Below are positions 11,181 through 22,437 of a DNA stretch of 64,000 nt, piece after piece. A program made the translations under genes and the position numbers. The stretch is taken from positions 8,174,001 through 8,238,000 of the forward strand of contig JAJKFL010000004.1 in assembly GCA_021186555.1 (NCBI GenBank), in the 5' to 3' direction. The notes under the pieces are model-generated. The model did not search any database. It was not told where the DNA came from and saw only the letters and a list, made by a program, of their open reading frames with translations. The stretch comes from Reticulitermes speratus. Its lineage: Eukaryota > Arthropoda > Insecta > Blattodea > Rhinotermitidae. Position 1 is the first letter of the stretch; each line of letters starts with the position of its first letter.

Positions 11181-12327
11181 ATTTAGGCAAAGGAGTGTCA
11201 AGCTAACAGGCGAGTACGACTGTCTACGTGGAACGTTCTCGTAGGACGTCTTGTTATTTCGTTCTGTTCTCCGTAATTAGTGTCAGAGTGTAGCCATATG
11301 TGAGGTTGCATGTCAGCAAAATCGTGGGGCATCAATGTCATTTCTGTAAGTATACGTGGTTTGTTATGTGTCACGGTATGAAGGCTAGTTTTACTCTGAG
11401 CCGTCTTTGTGCAATGTGAAACGCAGCCAGTTCATTTGAACTTGTTCAGTCGCTGACTCTACAGACATCAGCCTCGATCTCTAACCTCAAACCCTTGTCA
11501 GTAGGTTTCAGTTTGAATTCCTTTCAAGAACGTACTGTATTATTGAAAAGTCCTTTAAGAATTCAATGGAACTATTTGACAGTTGATATTTCTAAGTAAG
11601 GTTTCTACAGGTAACAATTTTTTGATGCACGAAAGTAGGTTACAGCCTTTAACGGACACTTTAAAATTAGTATGTCACTAAATATGCATGTTATCTAGAT
11701 TTTAAAGGAAAATATGTATATTGCAGTGCCAAACAAACCCATAGATAGCTAATATATTTATCATTCATTACGGTTGTGTCTATAACTAATATCAGTGATG
11801 TATATTCCTGCCTAATATAACAGGGAGTCAATTGCAAACAGTGTACAGCAACTAACATAACATATCGTCGCTGTTAAGTCGAAAACTGCTTTGTAGATAT
11901 TATGGAATATTACACTGGCAAGAAAACAATTTGGGCGTTGGTAATATGTGACCTCTAACAATGTAATTTTCTTTTCGTTTACGGGTTAGGTGAATTTGTT
12001 TCGGAAAACCATATCTGATTTTTGAACTATAAGAAAGTGCAAGAACTGCTAAGCGATATTAACCTTACAAAATGGAAATAACTCGACTTAGCAGATTTTG
12101 ACTTCATAGCGACGATATGCTGTATGAAGTTGTAATGGTTATTATGTTAGGCAAATTTGGTTGTTTATTACCTTTCGTTATATCCCCTTTAAAAGTAACT
12201 GGAAACATATTTAAAGATTCGGTTATTACCCCACAGAGAACAGTGCTTCCAGTATAAAACCCAATCTTGATGGCTGCATAATGAAATAATGGCTCCTGAT
12301 ATGTGACTCTCCTACAAGACTCATAAA
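11181..12327. other. no gene recognised
   Basis: AT-rich, only short frames, no terminal repeats or tandem structure seen. Confidence 0.4.
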
Positions 12328-12412
12328 CATCCTGTGTGGGCAAAATGTATAGCTTTTGGTGTTAAACCTGGTGGTATATATACTAACCAGTAAGATTTGA
12401 GGGGTTCAGTTG
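12328..12412 (+). repeat. dispersed repeat, sister copy at 1648-1730
   Basis: Matches the segment after the 114-bp satellite over about 80 bp with scattered substitutions. Family unknown. Confidence 0.55.
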
Positions 12413-12582
12413 TCTCACCGTATTACAACCCAGCTTCATATTCAGGGAGTCGTTTATTCGTATCTCGGCCCAGTAACCTGGTGTTCGGCCTGAAGTTTCC
12501 CGCGGGTTTTCTCAGTCCCACTCACGATATTACGTAAAATTCCCCCGTGACTGCATTATTTCGATATACAGCATAGTCAGTA

Positions 12583-12830
12583 TCGTAGCGACCGAGCTAC
12601 TAGATGGGCATTCCGGTGTTCGAATCCCGGCAGGGGTAAGAGATTTTTCTCTTCTCCAAAACGTCCAAACCAGCTCTGGGGCCCACACATCTTTCTATTC
12701 AATTGGTAAAGGAGGTCTTTCCTGGGGTAAAGCGGCCCGGGAATGAGGTTGACCAGTCACATCCATCTAGCGCTGAAATTAAGAATGAGTGCAGCTATAC
12801 AGCTACTCCCCCTATAAGATTTCATAACCT
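12583..12830 (+). mobile_element. SINE-B
   Basis: The clearest SINE-B copy. The head is accgagctactagatggg followed by the B box gtgttcgaatcccggc. The body reads ccagctctggggcccacac, ctggggtaaagcggcccgg and cacatccatctagcgctgaa. Confidence 0.85.
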
Positions 12831-12995
12831 GGAGAGGTGCAGTTTTAATTAACGTAATGCTTTTAACATTAATTTGCAGTGTATCAGGGAACCATTACAA
12901 AACAAACTGACATCTCAACTGATAGACTTTCTATCTTTTTTAATATGTATATGCATTGCTAGTTTAGTTTCGTGAAATGTTACTTTGATATGAAT

Positions 12996-13033
12996 CCCTG
13001 ATGATGATCCCATGAGGGGTCGAAACATGTAGC
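12996..13033 (+). ncRNA. candidate hammerhead-like ribozyme motif
   Basis: Core CTGATGA at 12998-13004 fits CUGANGA. One extra T (13005) is followed by stem II GATCCC (13006-13011), loop ATGA and GGGGTC (13016-13021), then GAAA at 13022-13025. A self-complementary ACATGT step is followed by A at the cleavage position (13031), so the triplet is GTA. Stem I is poor: one pair, then a mismatch. The hairpin contains one T-G wobble. Activity is unproven. Confidence 0.4.
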
Positions 13034-13321
13034 ATCGATTAGGAAGCTATAGTAATATAGAATATCTTAACAAGATGGAGTGCACTTTTTTGGACTGAAT
13101 ATTGTGTGATTTGATTATCGATAATGCACGGTATGAAACATATAACAAAAGTTTTACCCTTCTTATTAATCATTCTGCCATTCGAGGCTCCTCCCGGCTT
13201 CATTACCTAAACGATAAAAGAATGCTCGTGAATTCAGTAGGCTATTAACCTTTCTGAATCCTAAGACAGACCAAAGCAACTGCATCTACGTACAAGGCTT
13301 TTTACTCTTTTAATTTCATTT
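13034..13321. other. no gene recognised
   Basis: AT-rich, no structure seen. Confidence 0.35.
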
Positions 13322-13572
13322 TCCATGGCACAGCAACCCCTAGTGGGCCAGGTCTGCCTCATTATCGAGGCTTCACGATCATAGTCAGACACACCACACT
13401 CGGTAGGACTCCTCTGGACGAGTGATCAGCCCGTCACACAGACCTCTACCTGACAACACACAACACTCACAAGAGACAGACATCCATGCCCCCGGCGGGA
13501 TTCGAACCCGCAATCCCAGCACGCGAACGGCCGCAGACCCACGCCTTAGACCGCACGGCCACTGGGATCGGC
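13322..13572 (-). mobile_element. SINE-A, minus orientation
   Basis: Minus-strand order: gatcccagtggccgtgcggt head, ggcgtgggtctgcggccg, B box gggttcgaatcccg, then gtcaggtagaggtctgtg, gctgatcactcgtccagagg and the terminal ggttgctgtgcc. This is one of the least decayed SINE-A copies here. Confidence 0.9.
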
Positions 13573-14260
13573 TTACTCTTTTATAGTCATATATAATCGG
13601 ATAACATGTGTTGATTTAAACTCATTAATGTAAGAAATTCCTGAATGAGAACAGCACGCCACAACAGCGCTTTTAGGCTCTCAGACGTCTGTCTTGAACA
13701 GACTTTGCTTTAGTTGTCTAGTCCTCCTTCATTTCGAACTTGCTCGCGAACTGTGACATCATACAACTAATAGTTTTGAAAGTCTGATTTGTGGTGCATG
13801 AATTTGAAACATGTCATGTTCCAGTATTTGAAGAGGGAATAAAGACTAGGATTTAGGTATATTTAAGTCAGAAGGTAAGCAGTGTTGCAGACGTGTCTTG
13901 TCAAATATAGCCAATCGCCAGCCTCTCATCGCGGGTGACCGGAATTTTTCTAAATCCAATCCACTTAAGTTTCGGGGTGGACAGATTTTTTTCCGAGTAC
14001 TCCCGGTTTCCCCTGTCAGTTTCATTCTACCAATTCTCCCTACTCATTAATTCTTATAACTGAAATTACATAATGTAAGTGATAACATCTCGTGAAATGT
14101 CGCATTTAAGATAATATTTTTTATTTTTCTGCTTAACCATTTGAAGCATCGTTGTAACTGTGCGTACTATCTGGTTTAATAATAAAATAGGTCTGTATTA
14201 ACTTACATAATATATATAGAGACTATATGTGTTTTGTTTGACAGCCAGAGTAAATAGAGG
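13573..14260. other. no gene recognised
   Basis: Unassigned, no coding signature. Confidence 0.4.
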
Positions 14261-14448
14261 TTCAATATAGTCTTCTCGGGCGCACAGCCGCGTCAATTCG
14301 TTTGAATACAACGTTTCGGGGACTAGCTCCGTCCCCATCCTCAGGCAAAACTGATCAGTTTTGCCTGAGGATGGGGACGGAGCTAGTCCCCGAAACGTTG
14401 TATTCAAACGAATTGACGCGGCTGTGCGCCCGAGAAGACTATATTGAA
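14261..14448. repeat. perfect 188-bp palindrome (94-bp arms, no spacer)
   Basis: I compared the 94 bases left of the centre (between 14354 and 14355) with the reverse complement of the right arm and found no mismatch. Each arm carries CTGAGGA-T-GGGGAC...GTCCCC-GAAA-CGTTG (plus copy 14365-14400, minus copy at the mirror position). So the same hammerhead-like core is present on both strands, back to back. The flank after the right arm (catgtcgccgcgaaagtttt) resembles 6425-6440. It could be a young foldback insertion or an assembly/sequencing foldback artefact. Confidence 0.95.
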
Positions 14449-14834
14449 TCATGTCGCCGCGAAAGTTTTAAAACTTATAAATAGAGGTTGTTACATGTGT
14501 AGATTTATCAGGTTGGATTTGTAATGGAAAATAAGTATTATATAAATAATTTAATCTATGGAGTTTGTAACTTGTCACATGTAAAATTAAAGCAGTGTTT
14601 CGGAGAGGAATCGGTCACCGTTCTGAAGATAAAACAAAACTCAAACCCACTCGCTTGGTCCCTAGAAGTGTAGCTATTCTAAACTGCTGAGCAAGCGATT
14701 ATTGTAGTAGTGTCGATATGTTTAATACGGGATTATATGCAAAGTCTGTAAGTGATGCAAAATATGCTATAATGTTGTCAGAATTCCACATAGTAACTTT
14801 GTTTGTTGCAAGGTACGAAACGGATTTTTTTGTA
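14449..14834. other. no gene recognised
   Basis: Unassigned sequence. Confidence 0.35.
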
Positions 14835-15074
14835 TACAGTGTGTCCTAAAAGCCGCTTAAATAATTTACACTCACATTCCTGGTAAACACTACCTTATTT
14901 ACAACCAACGTAAAAATTAAATAAACGCATATCAAAGACGTGATAGCTGATAGAAATAATTGCTGATGTCACCTCATGCTGTCAACTGTTACAAATAGTA
15001 ACTGGAAACAAATGAATATAATCACAATTACATACTTTGCTCTCCAAGTTAAGGGATCTTTAGGGCACACGGTA
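14835..15074. mobile_element. 240-bp MITE with about 25-bp terminal inverted repeats
   Basis: The left end TACAGTGTGTCCTAAAAGCC and the complement of the right end TACCGTGTGCCCTAAAGATC align over about 25 bp. TA at both borders suits a Tc1/mariner-type non-autonomous element. No coding capacity inside. Confidence 0.7.
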
Positions 15075-16189
15075 TTATTTAGATGAATTTCCTCTCCGAA
15101 TTACGAATATAGAAATGATCTTAAATAAATAAACGAGTAAAGAGAGAGAGAAATGAGAGAGGAGAAAAGGGAGGAAAGAAAAAAAGATATTAGGTTAGTC
15201 ATAGTGGTTGTATGTACTTTCCCCTAAACTCAATTAATGTAAGCAGAACGCTATTTTACATTGTTACATTGTCTCATCAGAATGCGAGAAAAAAATGTTC
15301 ACACCAATCCAAGTAAAATTCCTTTTCTATAACCTAGTACCGTTGGACACGCTATGCTGTGTACTGTGAACACTGTTTGTAGCAAGCTTCAACTACTTAA
15401 CCAAAGCACACCACTGCCGCACGCATATTTAAAGGGAGCTTATTGCATACATAAACCTTATCCTGAAATAAGGTGCGGTTGCTTCCATGTTGAATAATTT
15501 AGGCAGGGATTTGGTGCTATTTCCAAAACCAAAAACTTAGTTAGGAACTTGTAAAGTTAAATCCTTTTTATCCACAATAGCAGTCTTGCGTTTATAATAC
15601 GAGTAGGAACTGCCTGATGTTTTGTTACTTTTACACATACACGTTTATACATATGTGTAGTTTTCCAACTAGTTCACAGTTATTTGCCCTTTAATTCCGT
15701 TGAACGCATATTTTCCAGAGGAAACTCAACACATATCGGCTGACAAGTGGACAGAACTGGAATTGCTTTAGTTCTTTTTGTTTGGAATTTCAACGCTGAC
15801 ACCTTATAGCCTAGCGTAATTAAAATTCCAAAATTCACTTATACAGCAATTCTACTCATTCGGAACACATAGGCTTTAATTCCGCACTCTGACAATAAGG
15901 TTTAACATTTATAATAGACAGATAAACAGATGGATCACAATTATATTTCAGATAGTATATTTTATTTTTCAAAACGTGTTACATGTTTAGGCATATCAGA
16001 AAGCTATCATTAGGCACAGGTTTAAAAAATACGAGAAGACAGGCACTTTACTTAAATAACGTTACTATTAAAGATGGGTGAGAGAGATCACAGACTTACA
16101 GGTATTCATATAGGTTTGTCGTGTTTATTTATACCACATGATTTAATACTTAATAGAATTCACTTTATATTCACCGTGCATCTTTTTAT
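15075..16189. other. no gene recognised
   Basis: A purine-rich block lies at about 15138-15187 (gagagagaaatgagagagga). The rest is unassigned AT-rich sequence. Confidence 0.4.
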
Positions 16190-16256
16190 AATTGATTATT
16201 TGTACCAACAAAAGCACTAAGACAGTTTTTTCACTGTTTTCTTTATTATAAGGATG

Positions 16257-16298
16257 CCCCAATACGCATTTCGGCAGTTATTTGCCATCATCAGGGGG
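16257..16298 (-). ncRNA. candidate hammerhead-like ribozyme motif, left arm
   Basis: Read on the minus strand: stem I CCCC (16298-16295), core CTGATGA (16294-16288), one extra T, stem II GGCA...TGCC, GAAA (16272-16269), then TGCGTATT and GGGG (16260-16257). The final GGGG can pair with the opening CCCC. The predicted break lies between 16261 and 16260. All invariant core positions are present apart from the extra base after the core. Confidence 0.45.
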
Positions 16299-16597
16299 TA
16301 TTTTAAGTGAGTTTTTACATAGACTAGTTCTTTGGTTACGTCATAAGAGTGAGTCAGTATTTGTTACCACATCGTATAAAACGCTGAAAATAGGACCACG
16401 CTGCCATTAATTAATAATTATACTATAGAGTGTAGTATAATATACTGCTTGATTTTATTGTAATTTTAAAATTTAATAACTTTTAGCAACAATACCACTA
16501 ATTGTACAAAATTTTATACGATGTGGTAACAATTACTGACTCACTGTTATGACGTAACCAAAGAATTGGTCTATGTAAAAAAAACTCACTTAAAATA

Positions 16598-16639
16598 CCC
16601 CTGATGATGGCAAAATAATTGCCGAAATGCGTATTGGGG
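16598..16639 (+). ncRNA. candidate hammerhead-like ribozyme motif, right arm
   Basis: Stem I CCC (16598-16600), core CTGATGA (16601-16607), extra T, stem II GGCAA (16609-16613) and TTGCC (16619-16623) around AATAA, GAAA (16624-16627), TGCGTATT, then GGGG (16636-16639). Relative to the left-arm copy, stem II is one pair longer. Two changes that keep the hairpin intact suggest structural constraint. Confidence 0.45.
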
Positions 16640-16904
16640 CATCCTTATAATAAAGAAAACAGTGAAAAAACTGTCTTAGTGCATTTGTTGGTAAAAATAA
16701 TCAAATGTAATAGAATATTTTAACTTTTAGTTCAGTTTTGGCCACTACTTGAAACAAATTTACATAAATATATGTAAGATTGACACCTTCCATATTAATA
16801 ATAATCTTTTCTACACTCTGTGGTTTCCATCTATTATTATTAAGCTATGCTGATGTCAGAGGAGAGGAATATCTACATACATAAAAGAAGCAAGGCTATG
16901 ATGT

Positions 16905-17110
16905 CACATCTTGCGTAGAAACTGCCTTCTGAAACACGTGATGAAGGAAAGTTAGAAGGAAGGATAGAAATCACGACGACGAGGGAGAAGACGTAAGCAG
17001 CTAGGATGACCTAAGAAAAGAAAGTTATGAATTGAATAGAAGCACTAGATCGCACCTGTGGAGAACTCGCTTTGAAGAGGGTACGACCTGTGTAAGACAG
17101 ACTACGAATG
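16905..17110 (+). pseudogene. LINE ORF2 C-terminal fragment (family with 'RGRRRKQLLDDLK')
   Basis: The plus strand carries decayed codons for 'LR.NCLLKHV', 'GRR.KQL.DDLR', 'EALDRTCGELALKRV'. It matches two minus-strand fragments at 22285-22437 and 51310-51775 nearly word for word at the DNA level (aagcactagatcgcacc, acctgt..taagacagact). Frameshifts and stops throughout. Confidence 0.65.
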
Positions 17111-17492
17111 ATATGAATGCGTGATAACTTCTGATAAGCCGAAATATGTAACAGTATTGAACAGTGAAATGTATTGTCTGGAAATATATTTGTGATTCAC
17201 AGTCCGTCTGTTTGTCTATTCATACAACACAAGGGGATGCTTCCTCCTAAGGTCAGCCTATGGCTTATGGTGGTGATGGTGATACACTTCTTAACATTTA
17301 TGTTTTGTTTTGAGTAGTTCTGTGTTCAAACTTCGGTATTTATTGACATCGTTTCTTTAGACTTTTCCTCAAGGCTAGTGCTGTACGAACAGAAAGAGGT
17401 AACGACACTTTCCTGTGAACCTTCAGTGCCTCAAAAATTAAATCAATATCTGTCCAAACACAACTAAATTCTATTGATTTTACGCATTTTTC
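17111..17492. other. no gene recognised
   Basis: Unassigned sequence between LINE and SINE fragments. Confidence 0.35.
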
Positions 17493-17735
17493 CCTATGGC
17501 TCGACAGCCTTATATGGGCCTGGACCTCCTCGTTTCGTCGAGGTTTCACGATCACACATATTTGAGACACACCACAGTCGGTAGTACTCCTCTGGACGAG
17601 TGAAGAGCTCGTCGCAGAGACCTCTACCTGACAACACACAACACTCCATGCTCCCGGTAGGATTCGAACCCACGATCCTAGTAAGCGAGCGGCCGAAGAC
17701 CCACGCCTTAGACCGCGCGGCTACTGGATCAGCTT
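17493..17735 (-). mobile_element. SINE-A, minus orientation
   Basis: Minus-strand head gatccagtagccgcgcggtc, ggcgtgggtcttcggccg, B box gggttcgaatcctac, then gtcaggtagaggtctctg and the terminal aaggctgtcgagcca. The short frame reading 'GFEPTILVSERPKTHALD' crosses the head and is not a protein. Confidence 0.88.
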
Positions 17736-18119
17736 ATTACACACATATAGAACTAAATATTTCGACCTATTCCTCAGGTTCACAATTGGTCTTTAAAATA
17801 TATTAAGGAAGAAATTGCATTATGTAAGTCCATAAAACAACCATAATTATTAAAATTTCAATAATTTGTGTTTGTACAGGTATTGATTTAATTTTTTGTT
17901 CTATTAACAACACAACGGGAAGACGTTCGTTAAAACTTCAATGCCGCGTTGTTTTAATTCGGAGGATCCTGGCGTTTTAAATTTATAATACCCTGAATTG
18001 CTTTCGAGACTGTTTGTTGCACTGGTGCTGGCGGTGTGTGAAGAATTAAATCTCGGTACAGTGCACCGAAGCCGCTGTTAAAAAGTTGTTTACCTTCTCA
18101 GTCCAGCAACTTGACCCTG
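17736..18119. other. no gene recognised
   Basis: Unassigned sequence. Confidence 0.35.
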
Positions 18120-18215
18120 TACCTTTAGCATAGAAAATATGGCTGTACGTTCCTTCTAAACATTGGCAAATTTTTACCAGACTACACGATGTCATATCCC
18201 TGAATACTTTTAAGT
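18120..18215 (-). repeat. 'TSCSLV' pseudo-ORF repeat
   Basis: The minus strand translates as VFRDMTSCSLVKICQCLEGT. This matches the recurring 'FWD.TPCSLV..Y..F.GT.CLH' pseudo-ORF also seen at 23745-23815 and 53785-53880. I read these as copies of an interspersed repeat, not genes. Confidence 0.5.
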
Positions 18216-18690
18216 AACCGCCGGGAGGAACCGATCTCGCAAACATGCATATTCCTGTGGAGCACAAGTTTCATTTCTTTTCAAATCTTATGCTGAATTA
18301 TCATGCCTGTAAGAAGCAGAGCCCACCTAGACGCCTTGTTCCTTCGCTTTATCAAAAAAATGTTTAAAAGTAATTTAACAGGAAAGAGTGCTGTGATATT
18401 GCCGAAAATGTTTGATGAGTGACGTGAGTATGTGTTGTATGGGAAGCCGCTGCATGATATTATGAGATTTTGCCAGAGTTGTTTGGCAATGCAAATTTTA
18501 TGTCTGTGCACTGTGATGTTAGTAAGGCTTGTTGCTGTTTTACGGGACGTGATGTCATTATGTAGGGGGAAACTGGGACATACAAATACTACAGTTGGAA
18601 TAAAAGCAGCATAATTACATTACGTCTGTGTTGTTACAGTAATGTTAGGTTCAATTACAATAACCACTTAACAATTACAGATAATGTAAC
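18216..18690. other. no gene recognised
   Basis: Short frames only. Confidence 0.35.
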
Positions 18691-19332
18691 ATGCCTAATA
18701 TTTACCTGTACTGTGACATGCCTAATATTTACCTGCACTGTGACATGCCTAATATTTACCTGTACTGTGACATGCCTAATATTTACCTGTACTGTGACAT
18801 GCCTAATATCTACCTGTACTGTGACATGCCTAATATTTACCTGTACTGTGACATGCCTAATATCTACCTGTACTGTGACATGCCTAATATTTACCTGTAC
18901 TGTGACATGCCTAATATTTACCTGTACTGTGACATGCTAATATTTACCTGTACTGTGACATGCCTAATATTTACCTGTACTGTGACATGCCTAATATTTA
19001 TCTGTACTGTAACATGCCTAATATTTACCTGTATTGTAACATGCCTAATATTTACCTGTACTGTAACGTGCCTAATATTTACCTGTACTGTAACATGCCT
19101 AATATTTACCTGTACTGTGACATGCCTAATATTTACCTGTACTGTGACATGCCTAATATTTACCTGTACTGTGACATGCCTAATATTTACCTGTACTGTG
19201 ACATGCCTAATATTTACCTGTACTGTAACATGCCTAATATTTACCTGTACTGTAACATGCCTAATATTTACCTGCACTGTAACATGCCTAATATTTACCT
19301 GTACTGTGACATGCCTAATATTTACCTGTATA
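18691..19332. repeat. 27-bp minisatellite, about 24 units
   Basis: The unit reads atgcctaatatttacctgta then ctgtgac/ctgtaac. The period is exact except for one lost C at about 18937, which shifts the frame. All long frames here (up to 228 codons, on both strands) come from the 27-bp period being divisible by three. Variation is mainly tgtgac/tgtaac and atattt/atatct. The first nine units are mostly gtgac and a middle block is gtaac, so variants are locally clustered. Confidence 0.97.
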
Positions 19333-19647
19333 TTGTCAATTTCCATAAGCCTTACGGAAATTGTTCGACGTGTTTAATTTCGCAGGAACTATTTCCTCAT
19401 GAACATTTTTGTTATTGAAACAAATACTGTTATTTTGGCCTTAAATATAGATACTGTAGGCAAAAGAACATTAAATAGGAGTTAGGTGAAGGATGAATCT
19501 TAAAGTTTAATATTAGAGCTCACCATAAATTTCCGACGCTGTGCTGAAGTATAACTGCAGCATTTCTTCAATTTCGGCATGAATTGGGAAGGTTTAGTCG
19601 GTTTTACGTCACCGTATTTATACGCAAGGAAGGAGAGTCCTTTAACA
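19333..19647. other. no gene recognised
   Basis: Unassigned sequence between the minisatellite and the hAT element. Confidence 0.35.
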
Positions 19648-20098
19648 CAGTGTTTCACAAACGTTTTTGCTCCCAGACACCTTTTTGCTTCGAAAAATAA
19701 TCACAGATCCTCACATCCTTGCTCACGTAAATATAGTGTCCTCATGATAGGTATCCAAAATTAAAATTTACATCTCAGAACTGATATCAATAGCTACAAA
19801 TACATACCAGTAGCACACGTAACAATTCATTGCATGATTTGACCTTAATTAAAATGATTGTCGCTCGCTTCTTGGGTAAAGGAAGTTTCTTGATTAGATA
19901 TTCTAACGGTCATATCAAATAAAGACATCGCCAGTTAAAGAAGTTCCGCCATTATTTTTAACAAAACATTATTCCTTTGATTAACAATTAAAAAATAAGT
20001 AAACTTGAAATTAGCCATTACAGAAATGTGTCCACGGATCTCCTGGGAACTGGTCGTGGATCCCTTGGGAACCGCGGAGCACACTTTGGGAACCACTG
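19648..20098. mobile_element. non-autonomous hAT element, 451 bp
   Basis: The left end is CAGTGTTTCACAAACG and the complement of the right end is CAGTGGTTCCCAAAGTG, the typical hAT terminal form. The element is flanked by an 8-bp target-site duplication with one mismatch: ctttaaca at 19640-19647 and ctttaacc at 20099-20106. There is no transposase frame inside, so it must have been moved by an autonomous hAT elsewhere. Confidence 0.85.
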
Positions 20099-20106
20099 CT
20101 TTAACC

Positions 20107-21153
20107 ACTGGGCAGTAAGTTAGGTGGGCTCTTAAAGGGATCGGGAGGGGGGTGACGAAGCGAAAATTTGCCATTATCGTCAGTAGCCCATTGCTGATTC
20201 CTCAGTCTGTCAAGCCCTATCTTAGTCATACTCAACTTAGCACTAGTTAGGCAACTAGTGATACTTTGTTCCAGTGTAAAATTTACATGCAGAAGATACA
20301 CTTTTTAATCGCAACTTATCGAAAAGAGCGTTCACTCAATTTCCTTTACAATTTCTTTGTGATTTACGTTTAGATTTCTAAATTATAGGGTCACTTACAA
20401 ATTTCGAGATTTGCATATGAATTGCTGCTAATTCTGTGCATAGGGAAACATTTGGGAATGTAACCCAGCTTTCCCCTAAATTGTCAGCATCTCCATAGTC
20501 TGGTGCCTTTAATATGCTCTGCGGTTGCTGCATGCACAGCAGCTCTGTCGAGAGATAAGGGATTAAGTACGTCTCAGCTCAAAATGGAATGATCTAACCC
20601 AAAAATATAGAATCAAGTTCGCCTAACAAACTCTGCAAGTATGCCGACGTGAACCCATCAGCCGGGGGAGTTCCGGTAGAATTCGCCTCCCCCCCTCCAC
20701 ATCTGATTACTGCAGGCGTCAGGGATTATATGCTGAAACATCAGGAATAAAGGGTGTTCAAAGTAAAGTACATCGCGTAGGCTGACTGGAATAAATTTCG
20801 TAAAAAGAATCTTGTTGGTTGATACAAGTGAAAAATAAATATCTTCGGGAATGAAAATATTTAGCGTTTGCATTAATTGATATTTAAATATGCTATATTA
20901 ACTACTGGGATTGTGTAGCGTCGACAAGTGTGTACTGTATACTTAGTAATGATGCTATTGAGGTAACAGTGGTCTACATAAGGATACACTAATAATTTCA
21001 CGTAATTAGTTGAGGTAGCGGTACAGCCCTAGAAGTTGATTTATCGATTATGACCATGTTCGTTCGAAACATGTAGCTGATCTGTGAGCTATACATATAG
21101 TTGTGTTTTGACTGGATTTATTGTGCACCTGCGATTACCTAAATGATTGATTT
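20107..21153. other. no gene recognised
   Basis: Near 21040-21085 the plus strand reads gattatgaccatgttcgttcgaaacatgtagc, a decayed relative of the hammerhead-like copy at 12996-13033. The rest is unassigned. Confidence 0.4.
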
Positions 21154-21757
21154 AGTGATAGAGCTCTGGATGTTGATGTGGTGATACAGCCTTGAATGTT
21201 TGATGTAGTGATAAGCTCTGGGTGTTTGATGTGGTGATACAGCCTTGGATATTTGATGTAGTGATAAGCTCTGGGTGTTTGATGTGGTGATACAGCCTTG
21301 AATGTTTGATGTAGTGATAAGCTCTGGATGTTTGATGTGGTGATACAGCCTTGGATATTTGATGTGGTGGTAAGCTCTGGATGTTTGATGTGGTGATACA
21401 GCCTTGGATATTTGATGTATTGATTAGCTCTAGATGTTTGATGTGGTGATACAGCCTTGGATGTTTGATGTAGCGATAAGCTCTGGATGTTTGATGTGGT
21501 GATACAGCCTTGGATATTTGACGTAGTGATCAGCTGTAGACGTTTGACATAGTGATGCAGCTGTAGACGTTTGACGTAGTGATGCAGCTGTAGACGTTTG
21601 ACGTAGTGATGCAGCTGTAGACGTTTGACGTAGTGATGCAGCTGTAGACGTTTGACGTAGTGATGCAGCTGTAGACGTTTGACGTAGTGATGCAGCTGTA
21701 GACGTTTGACGTAGTGATGCAGCTGTAGACGTTTGACGTAGTGATGCAGCTGAAGAC
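21154..21757. repeat. compound minisatellite: 53-bp dimers, then 27-bp monomers
   Basis: From 21154 to about 21530 two related submonomers alternate: 27 bp tgatacagcc...gatgtag and 26 bp tgataagctc...gatgtgg. Together they make a 53-bp dimer. From about 21530 to 21757 a single homogeneous 27-bp monomer (gcagctgtagacgtttgacg + tagtgat) repeats about eight times. The minus-strand 253-codon frame is a by-product of the period. Confidence 0.93.
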
Positions 21758-22284
21758 TTCTATACGGAAGGCGTTCAATTCGAATGTCGACTGGGACCCA
21801 GCCTATTGTGAGGTCGTGTCTTTCTTCAGTCCCTCCACGAACCATTAGGAAACTACGCCACGACTGCAGGCTTCCGAATTCCTTCCATTTAATCATTTAG
21901 TAATGACCTTGCAAATTTTGCAACACTTTTTTCGACACTCCTAAAAATGCATTGATGTCAGATATGCATAAAACCACGAGAATGTTAGGTCAGGCTAGGT
22001 TTACCCAGTCCGGACTTCAAACAGTAACTCAGACGCCTTTTCCTTCAGTCACCTTTCTCGCATTGTTGACACTAAGAACCTCTTTATATCCCAAATAAGA
22101 ATGGAGATACAGCGAAAAACTGATCTGTTTATCCCAAAGAACGTGCTGCTATGCGACTGCAACATTTTATATTAGCCAGATAATGCAGCGTTCTCACAGG
22201 CTGGATAATCGTTGGTGTTTTCAGGTGTATCTGAAATACTTGTGTTATTGCGAAATTCAACTTGGACCTGTGTTAGTTAAATAC
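21758..22284. other. no gene recognised
   Basis: Unassigned sequence. Confidence 0.35.
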
Positions 22285-22437
22285 ATTAAATCTGTAGTCT
22301 GTCTTACGACAGGTCCGTAGCCTCTTTCAAAGCGGTTCTTCATAGGGTGCGATCTAGTGCTTCCTCTTTCAATTTACAGTATCTTCTCTTTTCCTTAAGG
22401 TCATCCAGTAGCTGCTTACGCCTTCTTCCTCGTTAAA
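22285..22437 (-). pseudogene. LINE ORF2 C-terminal fragment
   Basis: The minus strand translates as RRRKQLLDDLKEKRRYCKLK, then EEALDRTL, a stop, then RTALKEATDLS. The same C-terminus is seen at 16905-17110 (+) and 51310-51775 (-). It contains a stop and is truncated upstream. Confidence 0.7.

Larger units (their letters stand above)
16190..16706. mobile_element. foldback element with about 190-bp arms
   Basis: The left arm (16190-16381) and right arm (16511-16706) are inverted copies around a 129-bp AT-rich spacer. Shared landmarks include ttgattatttgtaccaac / gttggtaaaaataatcaa, aaggatgccccaatacgca / tgcgtattggggcatcctt and gttaccacatcgtataaaa / ttttatacgatgtggtaac. Differences are scattered substitutions and a few indels. 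Each arm contains one hammerhead-like motif transcribed outward, away from the spacer. No protein-coding potential. Confidence 0.88.

Noticed and set aside
14590-14640. tttcgg ... ctgaagat combination as a hammerhead-like motif
   Set aside because: The boxes are in the wrong order and orientation relative to each other on either strand.
17140-17165. Another hammerhead-like motif (ctgataagccgaaatatgt)
   Set aside because: There is no hairpin between the two boxes, so it lacks stem II.
18691-19418. Long frames (up to 228 codons) rich in MPNIYLYCD repeats on both strands
   Set aside because: They arise from a 27-bp tandem repeat. A one-base deletion shifts the frame without consequence and the reverse strand is open as well.
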